Source: an uncultured bacterium
Lineage (GTDB): Bacteria > Bacillota_I > Bacilli_A > RF39 > UBA660
Direction of reading: 5' to 3'
Assembly: GCA_948433885.1 (NCBI GenBank)
Contig: CAOJEC010000007.1
Location: 1 to 40,963 of the forward strand
DNA length: 40,963 bases
The position numbers were made by a program, and so were the translations under genes. Below, in pieces: positions 15,423 through 22,906 of this stretch (position 1 is its first letter; every line of letters begins with the position of its first letter). Under the pieces are notes generated by a model. The model did no database searches and was not told the DNA's origin. It saw only the letters and a program-made list of their open reading frames with translations.

Positions 15423-16519
15423 GACGTCACCTTTATTAGATCTCCGTTTAATACATACACCATTCTGCCATTGTAATTTACTAGAGAATAATTATCCGAA
15501 ATGCCCGTTCTCGTCAAGACCGTTCCCCTCGGAATCGTGCCCAATTTATTTGGCATATCCGTAGTAGGACCTGTTCTCATAGTCGTCGTCCGAACTGTTT
15601 TTACTGTCTCTTCTACATTGTTAAAATAAAGTGAAGGAGGAGAAACGTATTTCGGATTTGGAACTATTTCATTTTCGGAATTGACATAAGTGAAATACGA
15701 AACATTCAAATCGACATTTCCTATTATCCCATCGACTCGTCCAGTGCTCGTGTATTGCCACATATTGTAATTACCTTTGTAGTTTGTTCTTTCGCCCCAA
15801 TGAGCCAACCAAATCAGTTTGCCTTCCAATTTTCCCGTATCGAGCATATAACTCAAGGCATCGTGATAAGAATAGACCATCGTCTCATAACCATACGATC
15901 CGACCGTCTCGGTGAATGTGAGAATATTATCTGTGATTGTCGAATAACTCACTCGCGACAATCTTCCTTCATCGAAAGATTCGATATCGTATACTACAGG
16001 ATATGACAAATTGTAGTCTTTGATGAGATTGACAGTAAATTCTGCTTCTTCCAAAGCTTCTTCTCGATTCTTAGCCGTGCCAAAAAAGTAAACGCCTACT
16101 CGCAACCCGGCCTTCGTCGCACCTTCTATATTTTGCCTAAATTGACCATCCTCGATCACTTCATTCCCGTGAGTTTGTCTAAAACCACATCTTATCATCG
16201 CGAAAGATATGCCAGTCGCACGTACTTTCTCCCAATCTATCCCGCCTTGCCACTCCGATACGTCGATACCATAAGACACTCCATAAGACAAAAATTGTTC
16301 GCTTATGTCCGATACTATCGAACTATCGAATGTCAAAGGTATCGTATTTGGGCCAAATTCGTATATGAGATCTACTCCATCGGATTTGACTTCCTTTTTA
16401 TAGAAAAGGAACAAATTGACACACAAAAAGGCTATTATAGAAAATACGATAGTCAAAAATGCGATTGTTGCTATACGGACATTTTTTGGATTAGAAAACC
16501 ATTTTTTCAAGAACTCCAT
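15419..16519 (-). CDS. membrane-anchored GH25 muramidase with C-terminal SH3-like domain
   Basis: The 366-residue protein has a transmembrane anchor (about 17-40), a GH25 catalytic barrel from about 83 to 280, and an SH3b-like domain from about 305 (TVRTTTMRTGPTTDMPNKLGTI). GH25 motifs: YGIDVSEWQGGIDW with the conserved Asp86, and PVVYDIES with Asp178 and Glu180 of the catalytic DxE. Such enzymes cut the MurNAc-GlcNAc bond in peptidoglycan. Being tethered on the outside, it most likely works in the cell's own wall remodelling rather than as a phage lysin. No phage genes are near. It overlaps the promoter of gpsB at its 3' end. Confidence 0.9.
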   Translation of the reverse strand: MEFLKKWFSNPKNVRIATIAFLTIVFSIIAFLCVNLFLFYKKEVKSDGVDLIYEFGPNTIPLTFDSSIVSDISEQFLSYGVSYGIDVSEWQGGIDWEKVRATGISFAMIRCGFRQTHGNEVIEDGQFRQNIEGATKAGLRVGVYFFGTAKNREEALEEAEFTVNLIKDYNLSYPVVYDIESFDEGRLSRVSYSTITDNILTFTETVGSYGYETMVYSYHDALSYMLDTGKLEGKLIWLAHWGERTNYKGNYNMWQYTSTGRVDGIIGNVDLNVSYFTYVNSENEIVPNPKYVSPPSLYFNNVEETVKTVRTTTMRTGPTTDMPNKLGTIPRGTVLTRTGISDNYSLVNYNGRMVYVLNGDLIKVTS

Positions 16520-16584
16520 ATTTCTATCACCTAGTCTAACTAGAAGATATTATAACAAATAATGTCTAAAACATAAAGTGAAAT

Positions 16585-16689
16585 CTATTTTTCCTCATCT
16601 TCGTTTTCCAAAGTCTCGATCAATAAAATTCTCTTGGCATAGTCGATATCCTCGATCATGTTTTCCAAATAAACATCTACTCTTGGCAT
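16585..16689 (-). CDS. small acidic protein, 34 residues
   Basis: A short reading frame begins with MPRVDVYLENMIED and ends in an acidic tail ENEDEEK. Its ATG (16689) is preceded by AGAAAGGAT at a normal distance. The composition suggests a single amphipathic, negatively charged helix. It lies between the GH25 gene and the divergent transporter gene. I do not recognise a family; conservation would be needed to be sure it is made. Confidence 0.5.
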   Translation of the reverse strand: MPRVDVYLENMIEDIDYAKRILLIETLENEDEEK

Positions 16690-16807
16690 ATTATCAATCC
16701 TTTCTGAGATTTATTTTTTCATAAACTAGACACTTTTTAAAGCCTTTCGACAATAAATCTCTTTTCTTTTTCGATAAAATACGTTATTATAAAGTTGGTG
16801 ATAATAA

Positions 16808-17524
16808 ATGAAGAATAATGTAGGGGTTTTATCTAGGCCGAGCACACGAAGTGCCAAGAAGCCAACTTTTCTAGTGTGTCTTTTGACATTGATGTTGATA
16901 GTAACTTTCATCTTCACTTTGAAGATGTACGAACCAGTCAAGAACATTTTGGTGACAGGTGGAATTTTTGTCTACCCGTTCACGTTTTTGATAATAGCGT
17001 ATATTGCTAAGTATTATAGTTTTAGTGAAGCAAAAAAAAGCGTCTTTATGAGTGCAGGTATGTTTGCCATTTTCTTCTTACTCATAATGTTATGTCTCAT
17101 TCCATCTGCTAACAATGCCACAGCAAGTTACAACTCCGTAGTTCAATATATCTTCGCGAACAATTTTTGGACGATAGGAAATACACAAATATTTTATCCT
17201 ACGATGGGTCAGTTTTGTGGAATATTGATCGCCTATATTTCTTCGCACTTGTTATATGCATCAATTTACAACGCAATTCATAGATATACTATCGATTATT
17301 TGGCAATGGGTCTAGGTGCTTTCATTGCAGCCATTGTCGATAGAGTAGTTTTTGTACCGATCTTACTATTGGAAAACTTACTAAACGGCAGCAACGAATT
17401 CGACTTCTTCATCAAATGTTTGACGAGCGAATTCATCGCTACGATCGTCTTCACTATGTTGGCCATTGCAGGTTACATTGCAATTTCATTGATCAAAGAA
17501 AGTAAAAATAAAAAGACTGTATAA
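16808..17524 (+). CDS. VUT-family transporter, possibly for a queuosine precursor
   Basis: The 238-residue protein has about six transmembrane helices. The segment GGIFVYPFTFLIIAYIAKYYSFSEAKKSVFMS matches the YhhQ/VUT pattern (G...YP.TF...D...E.YG...A...V), and SSHLLYASIYNAIHRYT and AFIAAIVDRVVFVPI correspond to later conserved helices. Characterised VUT members import queuosine precursors such as preQ0 and preQ1; the acidic residues of the first motif are replaced here, so the substrate is uncertain. Queuosine salvage is plausible as queH is 8 kb away. The GGTGATAATAAATG start is adequate and a terminator follows at once. Confidence 0.65.
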   Translation: MKNNVGVLSRPSTRSAKKPTFLVCLLTLMLIVTFIFTLKMYEPVKNILVTGGIFVYPFTFLIIAYIAKYYSFSEAKKSVFMSAGMFAIFFLLIMLCLIPSANNATASYNSVVQYIFANNFWTIGNTQIFYPTMGQFCGILIAYISSHLLYASIYNAIHRYTIDYLAMGLGAFIAAIVDRVVFVPILLLENLLNGSNEFDFFIKCLTSEFIATIVFTMLAIAGYIAISLIKESKNKKTV

Positions 17525-17557
17525 AAGTCATCGTCCGATCGGGGCGATGACTTTTTA
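17524..17557 (+). terminator. terminator after the VUT transporter gene
   Basis: AAGTCATCG and CGATGACTT pair exactly around an eleven-base loop and are followed by TTTTT. Confidence 0.85.
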
Positions 17558-17730
17558 ATTTCTAAAGAAAGCCTTTTAGCAGATGTCATACTACATACAC
17601 GCATCTGACGTACTTTCTATGTATTTGAGGTCGATGACCTACAGGAGTTAGATTTGTTACCTTATTCGTCGATATTTTCATTCGATGTTTCCTCTCATCA
17701 TAAGCATATGCCGATGACTCTCGGTGACAT
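17558..17730. other. intergenic sequence without recognised gene
   Basis: No reading frame of note is present. It holds a small GGTC-GAT-GACC palindrome and is the border between core sequence and the Asn-rich remnant next to it. Confidence 0.4.
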
Positions 17731-17879
17731 TAGTACAAACTAATCTTAACAGGTAGCTTGGTCGCGACGGCACCACCGTTGTTCACATTGTTGTTGTTGA
17801 GGTTGCCGTTGTTGTTCACAATGAATACATTAGCATTGTTATAGTTATAAGGCGAGAGCGACCAACTCGAAAAGTCACC
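17731..17879 (-). pseudogene. Asn-rich remnant of the C-terminal domain of the secreted-protein family; template-repeat-like
   Basis: On the minus strand a short open stretch reads GDFSSWSLSPYNYNNANVF, then a run rich in AAC codons (VNNNGNLNNNNVNNGG), then GAVATKLPVKISLY and a stop. It aligns with the end of the 2388-3902 protein (WSFSPY...FVLYPNGALY...GGVTPVINL). There is no ribosome binding site and a stop lies directly before the in-frame ATG. The AAC-dense block followed by a GC-rich GCCGTCGCGACC resembles template repeats of diversity-generating retroelements. It is not the cognate of the 2.5-kb region, since non-adenine positions differ too, and no reverse transcriptase is in the window. 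Either a decayed gene end or an orphan template. Confidence 0.5.
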
Positions 17880-18213
17880 ACACATTCATGCCAAATAACG
17901 ACACACTTAACAAGTACGCACATTATTCCAACCTAACCCCGCACTTATGATATTACATGAAAAAAGATTTTACAATAAAAGTTATATAATTTTTGACTAT
18001 CTTTTTATAATTTCTTAGATGTTATTATATCCTTTATTTTTAAGTATTTATGGCATTTTTATTTTAGAAGTATTCACATATATTTTTATAATTTCTTATA
18101 TTTTGGCTTTCAAAAGTAGTAAATTGGTAGTAAAATTCAGAAAATTTTTAAAGTATTCTTATAAAATATAAAAAAATACTATGTAATGTAATAGTATCAA
18201 AGTATAATCTTAT
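17880..18213. other. AT-rich non-coding stretch
   Basis: No gene is visible. The base composition is far richer in A and T than the flanks, and the tract contains the left copy of a 28-base direct repeat (18110-18137). It looks like foreign or decayed DNA. Confidence 0.45.
18110..18137. repeat. direct repeat flanking the transglutaminase-like gene, copy 1
   Basis: The sequence TCAAAAGTAGTAAATT followed by GGTAGTAAAATT recurs at 18992-19019 with two substitutions. Each copy itself contains GTAGTAA twice. The pair encloses about 0.85 kb with a single gene. Confidence 0.6.
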
Positions 18214-18282
18214 AGGCGAGACTAGTGGCATAGCCACTAAAGTCTTCGCCATAATAAGGTATAGTATTACCCTTATTATGTA
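18214..18282. other. two adjacent strong hairpins
   Basis: The first hairpin pairs GGCGA, GACT and AGTGGC with GCCACT, AGTC and TCGCC (about 18214-18252). The second pairs CATAATAAGG with CCTTATTATG around an eleven-base loop. They lie 55 or more bases past the end of the transglutaminase-like gene. No T run follows on either strand, so they are not ordinary terminators; a structured RNA or a cruciform-forming site is possible. Confidence 0.45.
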
Positions 18283-18335
18283 GCATGAAGCATGTAGCTT
18301 TATTTAAAATTAAAAGAATACTATATTATTTTTCT

Positions 18336-18914
18336 CTATTTGATATTTATAAATTCACTATTATTAATATGATTTCGCATTTCATAACCATTAATATGCT
18401 TTTTAGGTGCAGTGTATTTATATATTTGAATATTAGATGGATTATAATCAATCGGGATTAACTCATTAGTCACTGCACTTTTAATAAAATTGTGTTTAAA
18501 GTCTTCCAGTAATTTAGTAATATTATCATATTCATGTATACCACTATAAAAACAATTTTTACCATTAAACATAGGTTCAAACCAATAGACTTTATTTTTA
18601 TCGTAAAATACTAAAATAGTATGGCTAGGACAACCTTTATTATCATCATACGATAGATAATAAGTTTCATATTTTAAAGAAGTCATATTTTCAAAAAAAC
18701 ATCTAGATAACTCTGTCATATCCCAGCAAATTCCTATATGGCTTTTTAACAATTCGTTAGGTGATTGTAAACTATAAGATTGAGCATCATTAATTCCATA
18801 GTGTCTATTTCCATCTTTATCAATCCAACCATACTCAAACTTATTTTGCATATAAGTAAAAAATTTAGCAATATTTGTTAAATCATTTTCAGTAAAAATC
18901 TTTTTATAATCCAT
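18336..18914 (-). CDS. transglutaminase-like cysteine peptidase-fold protein
   Basis: The 192-residue protein shows a papain/transglutaminase-like triad pattern: GICWDMTELSR with Cys63 at a helix start, PSHTILVFY with His98, and VYWFEPMF with Glu113 after the next strand. No signal peptide or membrane segment is present, so it should be cytoplasmic. Substrate is unknown; proteins of this kind include proteases, deamidases and defence or toxin modules. Codon use is markedly AT-rich, the gene stands alone, and 28-base direct repeats lie on both sides, all pointing to horizontal acquisition. The ATG has GAGGGAT before it and a TATAAT promoter upstream. A second protein with the same pattern is at 32.2-33.0 kb. 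Confidence 0.6.
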   Translation of the reverse strand: MDYKKIFTENDLTNIAKFFTYMQNKFEYGWIDKDGNRHYGINDAQSYSLQSPNELLKSHIGICWDMTELSRCFFENMTSLKYETYYLSYDDNKGCPSHTILVFYDKNKVYWFEPMFNGKNCFYSGIHEYDNITKLLEDFKHNFIKSAVTNELIPIDYNPSNIQIYKYTAPKKHINGYEMRNHINNSEFINIK

Positions 18915-18931
18915 ATTAATCCCTCAATATA

Positions 18932-18960
18932 ATTATACTTTATTTATGTGAAGCGGTAAA
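18932..18960 (-). promoter_or_regulatory. promoter of the transglutaminase-like gene
   Basis: On the minus strand TTTACC, a 17-base spacer and TATAAT precede the start codon by about 18 bases. Confidence 0.6.
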
Positions 18961-18991
18961 TACCCATATTTTCAAAAATTTTTTTCTCTCT

Positions 18992-19019
18992 TCAAAAGTA
19001 GTAAATTAGTAGTAAGATT
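18992..19019. repeat. direct repeat flanking the transglutaminase-like gene, copy 2
   Basis: This is the partner of the repeat at 18110-18137, with 26 of 28 bases identical. It lies upstream of the promoter of the enclosed gene. Confidence 0.6.
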
Positions 19020-19103
19020 ACTTAATTTTTTTGTATATATCTCTTAAAATAAGGATTTTTAATTAAAAACTAAATTTTTTATTAAAAATCTTTTTTTATC
19101 GAA

Positions 19104-19571
19104 TCAATATTGTCTTTTGGCCCATCTACTTTTTTCGTCTTCTATTCTTAAATCCTCGTAGAAAAATTCTGCTCCATTACCTTGAAAAATATCTAGCATT
19201 TCTTCAAAATCATTGGATAGTTTATACTCTTTGATTTTGTCGATATCTACCCAAAATACTCGTCCTTCCTGAGTCGCTTCGATCAAAGTTCCTGTAAAAT
19301 CACAAGTCTTGAGTAAGAAAACTATATATCTTTCCTCTTTTTTATGATCGTACCTATCTTTGATACCACAAAATTGCAAATTCGAGACTGTCAAACCAGT
19401 TTCCTCTTGTACTTCTCTGATGGTCGAAGGTACGACTGCTTCGCCGAGTTCTAGTTTGCCACCCGGAAAAGTTATCCCGTCCCAATCATTTTTTGTTCTA
19501 TCTTGTACAAGTACTTTATTCGTCTTCTCATCGACGATCATACACATATTTGTCAATTTAACTTTTTCCAT
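19104..19571 (-). CDS. Nudix hydrolase (MutT-like)
   Basis: The 155-residue protein has a complete Nudix box at residues 38-60 (GKLELGEAVVPSTIREVQEE then TGL), whose glutamates bind the metal for pyrophosphate hydrolysis. The sequence around it (ITFPGGKLE and later EGRVFWVDIDKI) resembles Firmicutes MutT-type 8-oxo-dGTP pyrophosphatases, which clean oxidised nucleotides from the pool. Substrate cannot be fixed from sequence. The start has AAAGGA upstream, and a 8-bp hairpin lies between this gene and the AlkD-like gene. With that neighbour it would form a small DNA-damage pair. Confidence 0.85.
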   Translation of the reverse strand: MEKVKLTNMCMIVDEKTNKVLVQDRTKNDWDGITFPGGKLELGEAVVPSTIREVQEETGLTVSNLQFCGIKDRYDHKKEERYIVFLLKTCDFTGTLIEATQEGRVFWVDIDKIKEYKLSNDFEEMLDIFQGNGAEFFYEDLRIEDEKSRWAKRQY

Positions 19572-19576
19572 TTTAA

Positions 19577-19600
19577 TGATTCCTTTCTAAAATGAATTTT
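19577..19600 (-). other. short intergenic hairpin between the AlkD-like and Nudix genes
   Basis: AAAATGAA and TTCATTTT pair around ACAAAA just before the Nudix ribosome binding site. No T run of terminator strength follows; it may tune readthrough or translation. Confidence 0.4.
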
Positions 19601-19603
19601 GTT

Positions 19604-20320
19604 TCATTTTGAGATAAAATTCAATTCTAAAATTCTCTTTTTTTCTTCCGAGCTGATTTGATACGAATCTCGTACTTTTCTGATCGTATATTTGATGACA
19701 TGTTCATTGAACTTGTTCTCTTTTAAAAAGACGAAAGTTTCCTTTGGAAAAGAAACATAGAGAACACAAAGCAGCCACGCCAAGCCCATATTGGCATAAT
19801 ACGAATCACTTTCGAATCCTCTTATCGCATTGAAAATATCGTTTTTATATTCTTTATCGACAAAGTAGTTCAATAAGATGACGAACCCTACTCTATTTTC
19901 GAACTCTACTTCACTCTCGATCAGCTTTTTTGCTATTTCGAAAAATCTTCCTCGATCGCTTTTGATAACTTTAGAAGCCGAGATGAACGAATCGCACGAA
20001 GACCAATCGTCGATTGACGGGAGATATCTCCAAAAATATTCTTCATATTCACAAGGTGATGTGATATTGGCAATAACTTGACCTTTCAAAAATTTTATCT
20101 CGAATGTCTTTTCATCGTCTATTTCTAAAAAGTTTTTCCAATCACTCTTGTATATTTCTTTGGCAATCCTTTTAAGTGTCGGTACATTTACGCCGAGCAT
20201 TAAGAAATCGCCAGGAATGAGCCCCTTTGAAAAATTTTTGTATTTTTCATTTGCTAACCCCATTAGATATGTTTTCAAATCATCTATAGAATCCGGCCAA
20301 ATTGCATCTTTAAAATTCAT
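19604..20320 (-). CDS. AlkD-like DNA alkylation repair HEAT-repeat protein
   Basis: The 238-residue all-helical protein matches the AlkD family: an N-terminal PGDFLMLGVNVPTLKRIAKE segment, the central DDWSSCDSF (the conserved W.D.. region of AlkD helices), ENRVGFVILL and YYANMGLAWLLC. AlkD is a HEAT-like glycosylase that removes bulky N3/N7-alkyl purines without base flipping. Whether the catalytic Asp and Trp set is complete was not verified by alignment. The gene starts one base after the stop of the upstream unknown gene, so they are one transcript. Confidence 0.85.
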   Translation of the reverse strand: MNFKDAIWPDSIDDLKTYLMGLANEKYKNFSKGLIPGDFLMLGVNVPTLKRIAKEIYKSDWKNFLEIDDEKTFEIKFLKGQVIANITSPCEYEEYFWRYLPSIDDWSSCDSFISASKVIKSDRGRFFEIAKKLIESEVEFENRVGFVILLNYFVDKEYKNDIFNAIRGFESDSYYANMGLAWLLCVLYVSFPKETFVFLKENKFNEHVIKYTIRKVRDSYQISSEEKKRILELNFISK

Positions 20321-20321
20321 A

Positions 20322-21353
20322 CTAAATTGTATTTCCAGTGTTCAGAGACATTTCTTCGTTAGTTAGTCCAATTTTCATACTGACTTTTACTTCCCTCAAC
20401 ATAGAAGTTACGGTACCTCTATAATAGTTTTCCAGAGCATCCATCGCTTCCATCGCGACGTGTTTATCTCCTGTACTGAGTTCAGCACATCTCTTTTCCA
20501 AATCGTAAAGTGCATCCAAATTACCCAAAAAAGTATCGTATCCACCACTGTAATGCTCATCGATCACTCTTCGAAGTTCACTATCATCCTTCGTTACTTG
20601 CGCAGCAAAGATAATATCTTTCAACTTCAACATATCGGAAATGACACCGGCCGCTAAAACCGAAAGAGAATGATTTTGTAAATCGAATTTTTCATCGTAA
20701 CATTCGCGAGTAATAGCCAATTTATTGTAACCACTCAAGCCTTCTTCTAAACCGTATCCACGACATGCGACATTTTTTCTTTCTATCGATTCACCATTTT
20801 GAATGAGTTTATCGACACTGACACAAAAACCACGTCTCGTGACAAGAGTATCTCCTTCTATCGAATGAGCATTCAAGTGTGAGGTGATAGCGGTGGTAAA
20901 TTCTCTTGTCAATTCGGCTAAAAACGATACTCCGCCCGGCACATATTGCATATTGATAACAGCCAACTTTTTGACTACTGTTTTTCCTTGTTCGTCGCGT
21001 GCCAATTCGAAACCGTCGCTCGTTTTGATGATCATAGGTTCTGCCGCATAGGTTCCTTCGAGATTTCTAATATCTATCCCCGACGGATGTTTTACCACAT
21101 TAGAAAGTGTCATTCCTTCTCTATCTAATACATCTAAAACTGTCTCCCTGACTCCGCTCTTTTTATATTTATCGACTGATACGACTTTGGTAGTTCCGAT
21201 CACATCCAAGATGACACTTAGATACTCAGTACCCAATTGTTGTTCTAAATCTTGTGCAACCATCGCAATATCTTCTGCTAATTCTTCCGAATATCCAAAC
21301 TTTTTCATCAACTCTTCTTTAAATTCGGCCAACAACATACCATTTCCAAACAT
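20322..21353 (-). CDS. protein of unknown function, possible degenerate zincin fold
   Basis: I do not recognise this 343-residue protein. It has no signal peptide or membrane segment. The N-terminal 100 residues are mixed helix and strand. In the middle, FLAELTREFTTAITSHLNAH and, 50 residues on, GYGLEEGLSGY sit where zincins of the HEFxH...LNEG type have their active-site helix and third ligand, but both histidines are replaced (Arg and Thr). This gives a weak hint of an inactive metallopeptidase-like protein. The C-terminal 100 residues are helical. It is the first gene before the AlkD-like gene, with a GAGGAG ribosome site nine bases from the ATG. Confidence 0.65.
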   Translation of the reverse strand: MFGNGMLLAEFKEELMKKFGYSEELAEDIAMVAQDLEQQLGTEYLSVILDVIGTTKVVSVDKYKKSGVRETVLDVLDREGMTLSNVVKHPSGIDIRNLEGTYAAEPMIIKTSDGFELARDEQGKTVVKKLAVINMQYVPGGVSFLAELTREFTTAITSHLNAHSIEGDTLVTRRGFCVSVDKLIQNGESIERKNVACRGYGLEEGLSGYNKLAITRECYDEKFDLQNHSLSVLAAGVISDMLKLKDIIFAAQVTKDDSELRRVIDEHYSGGYDTFLGNLDALYDLEKRCAELSTGDKHVAMEAMDALENYYRGTVTSMLREVKVSMKIGLTNEEMSLNTGNTI

Positions 21354-21461
21354 AAACCTACGCTCCTCACATTTTAATCTCTATTATAGCAAAAAAGAAA
21401 AACCTTTAAAACCCCCAAATTGACATTTTTTAAAAGAATTCAATTTCAAAAGCAGATTGAG

Positions 21462-21492
21462 AAAAAAAAGACACTCCTTTCGAAATGTCTAT
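21462..21492 (-). terminator. terminator of the rpsB-tsf unit
   Basis: On the minus strand AGACA and TGTCT close a hairpin followed by eight T residues, next to the stop of the gene after tsf. Confidence 0.65.
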
Positions 21493-21998
21493 TCTTTTAG
21501 TTCACCGACACATTTTAATAATTCTTCAAATTCATTCTTGCGATCTTCATCTTCGAAATACTCGATTGGAGATCCTTCGAACTCCTCATCAAAGAGATCA
21601 TCTTTTTGTAATTCGACTAAAACGTCTCCTTCTCGCACGACAATGATGCATGGAACATTTTCGTCGGTCTCGAAATAGTATATTTCCTCAATACCGTGAT
21701 CTTTTATCACATCATATAGTGGCTTTGCCACCACTTGTGACCAAGAATCATCGGGATTTCCTCTGAAGAACACTCCACTTTCTTTCAGTAAAGCATTCAT
21801 CTTCTTTTCATCGATATATCGATAAAGATTTCCCTTCTCTACGTCTCGGTAACTACGATTGAATTTGACATCATCTGCTATTTTTGTCGCCTCTATCTTT
21901 TCGATTGCTTCCTTTACTCCAAAGTATAGAAAGACGAAAGCGACACATATCAAGATGACATCGACAGTTATTCTCAAAACTTTATTATCTTTGTTCAT
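21489..21998 (-). CDS. membrane-anchored protein with possible thioredoxin-like fold
   Basis: The 169-residue protein has an N-terminal transmembrane helix (about 8-28). The rest alternates strand and helix as in a thioredoxin fold: GVFFRGNPDDSWSQVVAKPLYDVIKD, then EEIYYFETDE, then PCIIVVREGDVLVELQK. The redox CxxC is absent (the position reads GNPDD), so it would not be an oxidoreductase. This fold call is inference from the order of secondary elements. It starts one base after tsf and shares its terminator, an unusual attachment to a translation operon. Function unknown. Confidence 0.65.
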   Translation of the reverse strand: MNKDNKVLRITVDVILICVAFVFLYFGVKEAIEKIEATKIADDVKFNRSYRDVEKGNLYRYIDEKKMNALLKESGVFFRGNPDDSWSQVVAKPLYDVIKDHGIEEIYYFETDENVPCIIVVREGDVLVELQKDDLFDEEFEGSPIEYFEDEDRKNEFEELLKCVGELKE

Positions 21999-21999
21999 T

Positions 22000-22872
22000 T
22001 TAGTTGTTGAGTTGACTCATTACTTCATCGGCAAAGTTTTCACTTCTATGTTCCATACCTTCGCCAACTTCGAAACGAACCATATCGGTTACGACGCCTC
22101 CGTTATTTTTGACATAAGTTTTGACATCGACATCTCCGTTTTTGATGAACGCTTGATCGACTAAGCAAATCTCTTTGAAAAATTTCTTCAATCTTCCTGC
22201 CACCATCTTTTCAGCTATGTCTTGAGGTTTTCCCTCTTCCATAGCTTGTTCGATCAAGAAGTTTTTCTCTTTTTCGACACGATCAGCAGGTACATTTTCT
22301 TCTGAAAGATATTCCGGCTTCATAGCAGCAGCTTGCATTGCAACATCTTTAGCAACTTCTTCGTTTGCACCTTTGACGACAGTCAATACGGCAATTTTTC
22401 CACCCATATGAAGATAAGATCCGAATGCTTCATCGTCGGCCTTTTCTCTCACTTCGATACGACGAAGAGAAAGTTTTTCTCCGATCGTAGCAGTTCTAGC
22501 GACGATGAGTTCTTCGACAGTTCCTTCTTCAGTTTGAGCTTTTAATGCTTCTTCCAAAGTCTTCGCATTACTTGTAAGAACAGCTTTTCCAATTGAATCG
22601 ACCATACTCTTGAAGTTTTCATTCTTGCTGACAAAGTCAGTTTCACTGTTGACTTCGATGATAGCAGCTTTGTTGCCATCGATGTAGACATTAGCAAGAC
22701 CTTCGGCAGCTATTCTATCAGCTTTTTTGGCAGCTTTAGCAACACCTTTATTTCTCAAATATTCTACAGCAGCCTCCATGTTTCCTTCAGTCTCGACTAG
22801 AGCTTTCTTACAATCCATCATTCCAGCTCCTGTCATATTTCTAAGTTCGTTAACAGCACTTGCAGTTACCAT
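22000..22872 (-). CDS. tsf: translation elongation factor Ts
   Basis: The 290-residue protein begins with the EF-Ts UBA-like domain and its signature LRNMTGAGMMDCKKALVE, followed by the core containing INVNSETDFV-like IEVNSETDFVSKNENF. EF-Ts exchanges GDP for GTP on EF-Tu. Length and motifs are normal for Firmicutes. It follows rpsB with a 34-base gap, the conserved order, and GGAGGAAT-type ribosome site lies before the ATG. Confidence 0.97.
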   Translation of the reverse strand: MVTASAVNELRNMTGAGMMDCKKALVETEGNMEAAVEYLRNKGVAKAAKKADRIAAEGLANVYIDGNKAAIIEVNSETDFVSKNENFKSMVDSIGKAVLTSNAKTLEEALKAQTEEGTVEELIVARTATIGEKLSLRRIEVREKADDEAFGSYLHMGGKIAVLTVVKGANEEVAKDVAMQAAAMKPEYLSEENVPADRVEKEKNFLIEQAMEEGKPQDIAEKMVAGRLKKFFKEICLVDQAFIKNGDVDVKTYVKNNGGVVTDMVRFEVGEGMEHRSENFADEVMSQLNN

Positions 22873-22906
22873 AATTATTCCTCCTAATAATTTTTCTTAA
22901 TATATT

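Noticed and set aside
15419-16519. GH25 protein as a phage lysin marking a prophage
   Set aside because: It is membrane-anchored, sits next to cell-division genes and no holin or phage structural genes are near.
16690-16807. PreQ1 riboswitch before the VUT transporter gene
   Set aside because: The preQ1 consensus was not found in the short upstream region.
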